Part shown: one piece after another, positions 60,372-64,000 of the stretch | Position numbering within the stretch: position 1 is the first letter of the stretch | How the letters are laid out: each line of letters starts with the position of its first letter | Source of the DNA: Botryotinia globosa | Lineage: Eukaryota; Ascomycota; Leotiomycetes; Helotiales; Sclerotiniaceae | DNA length: 64,000 nucleotides | Assembly: GCA_014898425.1 (NCBI GenBank) | Contig: RCSZ01000004.1 | Coordinates: 62,001-126,000, forward strand | Direction of reading: 5' to 3' | Notes under the pieces: generated by a model | The model's database searches: none | What the model was told of the DNA's origin: nothing | What the model saw: the letters and a program-made list of their open reading frames with translations, nothing else | Program-made: the position numbers and the translations under genes

Positions 60372-61119
60372 TCATATCATCTCACCTGGATCGCTCACCT
60401 AAGTAGTCAATTGGGGGTGGGAGCTCCTGGGAATTTGTATATATGTGATTTTGTTATAGAGATGGTAAGGTGAGGGGTGCGTGAGTAGACAGGTAGGTAG
60501 ATAGGTAGGTAGGTAATCATATCAAGAATCATTATTATAGTCAATCTTCGTTTCCCAATTAACAAACTTTTTCTCGCCTATTAACCTTATCCATTCTCCC
60601 AATCATACAAGGCATAGGACAAGAGCTGCGCGACTTTTTTGCATAAAAAATTTATTCTCTCATCAATTCTCAAAATCACAAAGAATTTACATCCATCTAA
60701 ACTATCAAGCTAATTCATCTCATCTCATCATCGAGATTCTTTCCATCTAATCTATGGGTATAATCACTGCAAGTACCGTACTCATTTCTTCCTTAATTTT
60801 CGCCTATTTTCGCTCATCACAAAAAGATAATCATCGCTCGAAAATCAAACACACCCCCTTCATCTCTGTTTCGTCCCTTTTATCTTTCTCTCTATCGATC
60901 GTCTCCATCTTTCCCGGTCTAAAAGCCCCTTCTCTTCAAGATTCCCAAATTTTTCATACCAAATAAACGCCCCGACTCATTGCTCAAGTCATTTCCATTA
61001 CACCATTCGCCACCAGCTTTGGATTCCTCAAAAACGCCATGTGGCATGCCATACGCATGCAATTCCCTATGCCGGTTATTTTCCCAGCCGAAATGAATGA
61101 AAGCCCTATCCCATAAAGC

Positions 61120-61142
61120 AAAAAAAAAAAAAAAAAAAAAAA
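61120..61142. repeat. Poly-A tract (23 nt)
   Basis: A run of 23 A on the plus strand, within the likely 3' UTR or flank of the minus-strand GT90 gene. Its length should be treated as uncertain because homopolymers are error-prone. Confidence 0.9.
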
Positions 61143-61205
61143 TCGAAGAAACGTCTCCACCTCTCCCCGACCACCTTTCCTCATTCCTCTTCTCAAAAAG
61201 TCCCA

Positions 61206-63172
61206 TCACAAGAGATCCTTCACAAATCCCAAATTTGCTCTATTATCATTAGAGACGCGTGCGTACTCCAACAATAACCTCAACACATAAATCTGCATAT
61301 CCTCTCTCCTCAATACTTTGTTCGCCCACTCTTGTCCTGCCATTGCAATTCTCTCCGCTTCCTCATCGTGTCCTTGAATTCGAAAGTTCTCTCCTTCATA
61401 ACCCACAAAGTACTGCATGATACCATAGAAATCCATAAATCTATTGTCCATGGGGACAAAATGCTTCCAAGCAATCAGTCGTGAATCGTGCCATTCGCGA
61501 AAAATGGTTGCTTTGATTGGTAAACTCGAAGAAAGTAAGAAACCTCGATATCTTCCCGAGAAAGAATTGCCATCAATGTCAGGAATGTACTTGTTCTTGA
61601 ATTGTTCACTCATTTTCCGTCCTTCCTTGATCGAGAAATATGGATCGGTATAAGGACACGTTCCATCTTTTCGATTTTCATCACACATCAATTCGATAAA
61701 TGCTGCATCCGCCCATTCATTTACCCAATCCCCCAATCGATTTTCTTGTTGCGCACCGATATTGTAGATCGAAGTGGGAAGGGCGAAATTTGGAGGAATG
61801 GTTTCCCAAGATTCGGCGCGAGATACCGACGTGTGATTTGTCATGGAGACGAAGCGATGTCGTTGAAATCCTTTCCAGTTATCTTCCTTGTTTCGTCCTC
61901 CGGTAGCGACACCTCTCCAAATGGCCTTGTTTAATTTTTGATGCCAAGGAACTCCATGATCATCACCCCCTGTAAATCTCTCCTCTTTCACCCAATACAT
62001 TGGTGCCGGTAATAAAATTTCGTTGTTCGTGGGAAGTTTGGAACCACCGAAAAGAGGGTATAACTCTTGAGTTGAAGAAATTGAGAGAGGATTAATCATC
62101 ATCCCATGAAGGGATTGTAAATCTGGTTGATGACAAAAGTCGGCCGAGAGACTGTGATTCGAAACATAACCTTTGTAAGTATGTAAAGAAGAATGCGCCA
62201 TGGAAATAGCAGGTGTTTTCGAAAAGTCGGTCATCACTTCGGCTCGACGTGCAAGACTATCCGGATGACAACCTCTGGCAGCAATTTTCCAGTATGGACC
62301 TAACAAAGTCAATTAACCACACACGAAATCCATCATCTTCTGAACATACCTGAAGTTTCCCATGCTCGCACTGGTGCGTCTGGTTCCCCACTTCCAGCAC
62401 GTCTTGGAGCCGGCAAACTTCCATAGTCCTGCGATACCACATTGATATCTGCAAGTTGCCTGGTAGCTCTCTCAACTTCCATATTCTCGTTAATCAATTC
62501 CCATTGCGCCACCATTCTTGGTTCATCCATAGCATTGAGTGGGATATCCATGTCTGGTAAATCTTTCTGTATGGTTCCAATCAATTGCAACCAAATTTGT
62601 GTCCAGAACCAGTCACTATCCGCCGTGGCGTTGCCATTTCGAATACTGATCACCATGCCAGCATCTCTCGCTTGTGTTCTCATTCTTGCTGGAGTCACTC
62701 CCCAATATGGACCTAAATCATGATAGATTTGATCAAAGAAATCCTCGACCATGACGGCGTTATTTTCTTGGGCAAATTGAAACCACGCATCAAATCCTGG
62801 GGGTGGATGTCTCCCTCTTCGTTTGCGATATTCTGCTGCGGCGGCATTCAGATCATGACTTTCTTTTTGCAACAATTCATCACAAGTCTTTTCTGCGTTG
62901 GCGATCAAAGTATCGATCGGGTGTTCTGGCTTCGGCTTGGCAATGGGCAATTCGTTGTTGGAAAGAGATTCCGGGTATGGTGTGGACGATACTTTTGATG
63001 TTGGAGTATCCGGTACTGTGGGGGTGACATATGTGAAAGATGACGATTCTGATGAACTTTTAAAGTACAAGACCAAGAGAAGGATTCCTATTGCGCCGAT
63101 GATATATCGTAGGAAACCTCCCGGTCTTCTCGGAGGGCCAGGGTACGTCATTAGAATGGGTGAAGCTGGCAT
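61206..63172 (-). CDS. GT90 (CAP10-like) glycosyltransferase
   Basis: Type II membrane enzyme of the secretory pathway. Two exons, 63172-62350 and 62299-61206, with a 50-nt intron, give 638 aa. After a short cytosolic tail a membrane helix (about 22-38) is followed by a Ser/Thr/Pro stem and a luminal GT90 domain (about 270-620). Its typical C-terminal block is visible: RYRGFLLSSSLPIKATIF, HDSRLIAWKHFVPMDNRF. The family includes cryptococcal Cap10/Cap59-type capsule proteins and xylosyl- or glucosyltransferases. The donor and acceptor sugars are not predictable. A second Met at residue 8 could also start it without changing topology. Confidence 0.9.
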
Positions 63173-64000
63173 TCTTCAATGATGATGTGATGGCGAGAGA
63201 ATTGGTTGAGAGAAGGGAAAAGGTTGATAATTGACGATTGACCAATTGCCAAAAGAAGGCGAGATGGCAATGACAATGGTAATGACAAAGAAAATAAAAT
63301 GTTCGATATGGAATCTGGACCATGAGTGGTGAGTGGTGAGTGGTGAGTGGTGAGTGGTGAGTGGTGAGTGGTGAGTGGTGAGTGGTGAGTGGTGAGTGAA
63401 TGGCGTTTGCGGGAGGAGCGGGTAGGGTAGGGAAGGGTAGGGAAGGGTAGGCCAGAATGCGGATGAAGAACTAACTCGAGTTGGAAAGGATGGCGCACCA
63501 GTGGCGTGAAAAATAAAGACGTTTCAGAAAGTGATCAAGGTTACACGATGGAATGGAAAAGAATAAAGGTTATATGATGGAATGGAAAAGAATGTAAAGG
63601 ATGATGATATCCAGTGTGGCGTGAGAGAGAAGAGAGAAGAGTAAAGAGAAGAGTGAAGACAGAAGAGTAAAGAGAAGAGTGAAGACAGAAGAGTAACAAT
63701 GATTCGTTCTTTCCTGGTCCGTACGTCTTATTACTTTCTAGTGTGAAAAGTGCCGCGTTGACAGATGCAATTAAGTGGAGATGGATCCATTGCATTAAAG
63801 TTAAAGGTCGGGCGAGGGTGTGCTTCAGATAGATGACGATCTTATTAATTCATTCTCATCTTATTATGTTCATATCTGGTGATTCATCTTAATTTCCTCA
63901 GTTCTTATACGGTATACCTAGGTAGTTATTAGTATCCATACCGGAGAGCGTGAGATGGATGTTGATATGATTTCACGTGATACATCCCAACGCTTGTGTG
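63173..64000. other. Intergenic, upstream of GT90 gene
   Basis: Promoter side of the GT90 gene with two simple-sequence zones (63323-63397; 63620-63700, AGAGAAGAG-type). Beyond 63750 no gene is seen before the window ends. Confidence 0.5.
63323..63397. repeat. 7-bp tandem repeat (GAGTGGT)n
   Basis: About 10-11 perfect copies of a 7-bp unit, 150-225 bp upstream of the GT90 start and so inside its promoter or 5' UTR. Confidence 0.95.

Larger units (their letters stand above)
59532..61205. other. Intergenic with simple repeats
   Basis: Convergent 3' region of 1.7 kb. It contains GTGTAGAGTA repeats (60080-60118), the satellite at 60241-60369, TAGG repeats (60490-60515) and the poly-A tract at 61120-61142. 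A 70-codon frame at 60754 has no likeness to a family. Confidence 0.6.

Noticed and set aside
60754..60966. 70-codon frame starting MGIITAS with a hydrophobic start
   Set aside because: Short, Ser-rich and antisense to the GT90 3' flank; no support.
1..64000. CRISPR arrays, bacterial operons, riboswitches
   Set aside because: The tandem repeats have no spacers and the genes are intron-bearing and eukaryotic; nothing fits these classes.

Overview
The window is nuclear DNA from a filamentous ascomycete. Most genes carry short introns of about 45-130 nt with fungal GT..CTAAC..AG signals. It holds one intron-containing tRNA gene and several typical ascomycete proteins: an ApsB/Mto1-type CM1 protein, an Mtf1-type mitochondrial factor, an OTT_1508-type deaminase and a GT90 transferase. 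The overall style resembles Leotiomycetes (Botrytis/Sclerotinia relatives), but that placement is an inference from general knowledge. All gene models come from reading splice signals and reading frames by eye; no alignment or expression data were used.

Layout. 0.2-10.9 kb: a RasGAP, an OTT_1508-type deaminase-fold protein, two small hypothetical genes and a DHH/RecJ-like phosphoesterase. 11-21.7 kb: a possible Ulp1-like cysteine peptidase, tRNA-Gly(GCC), a six-exon HyuA-HyuB fusion (hydantoinase/5-oxoprolinase family), a conserved fungal protein and a membrane protein. 21.7-28.1 kb: a gene-poor, repeat-bearing, partly AT-rich block. 28.1-43 kb: cysteine dioxygenase, an AMSH-type deubiquitinase, an Mtf1-type mitochondrial protein, a hemerythrin-like protein, a 2OG-Fe(II) oxygenase, a four-helix membrane protein and arginase.

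44-53.5 kb is a gene graveyard. It holds a 5'-truncated NLR/TPR remnant next to an AT-rich block, an acidic-protein pseudogene with three frame changes, an NTPase plus sulfatase-modifying-factor (FGE) pseudogene with several stops, and a CorA-like pseudogene whose stop lies just before its GMN motif. One small intact gene with a good TATA box sits among them. 54.9-63.2 kb: a 1524-aa coiled-coil microtubule-organising protein (ApsB/Mto1 type) and a GT90/CAP10-like glycosyltransferase, separated by simple repeats.

The genes are not an obvious cluster. Arginase, the hydantoinase/oxoprolinase and cysteine dioxygenase all serve nitrogen or sulfur metabolism but lie far apart, so I do not propose a shared pathway. 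The most notable observations are two GC-AG introns, the run of broken genes including two relics of self/non-self or conflict-type architectures, and possible dual-localisation starts.
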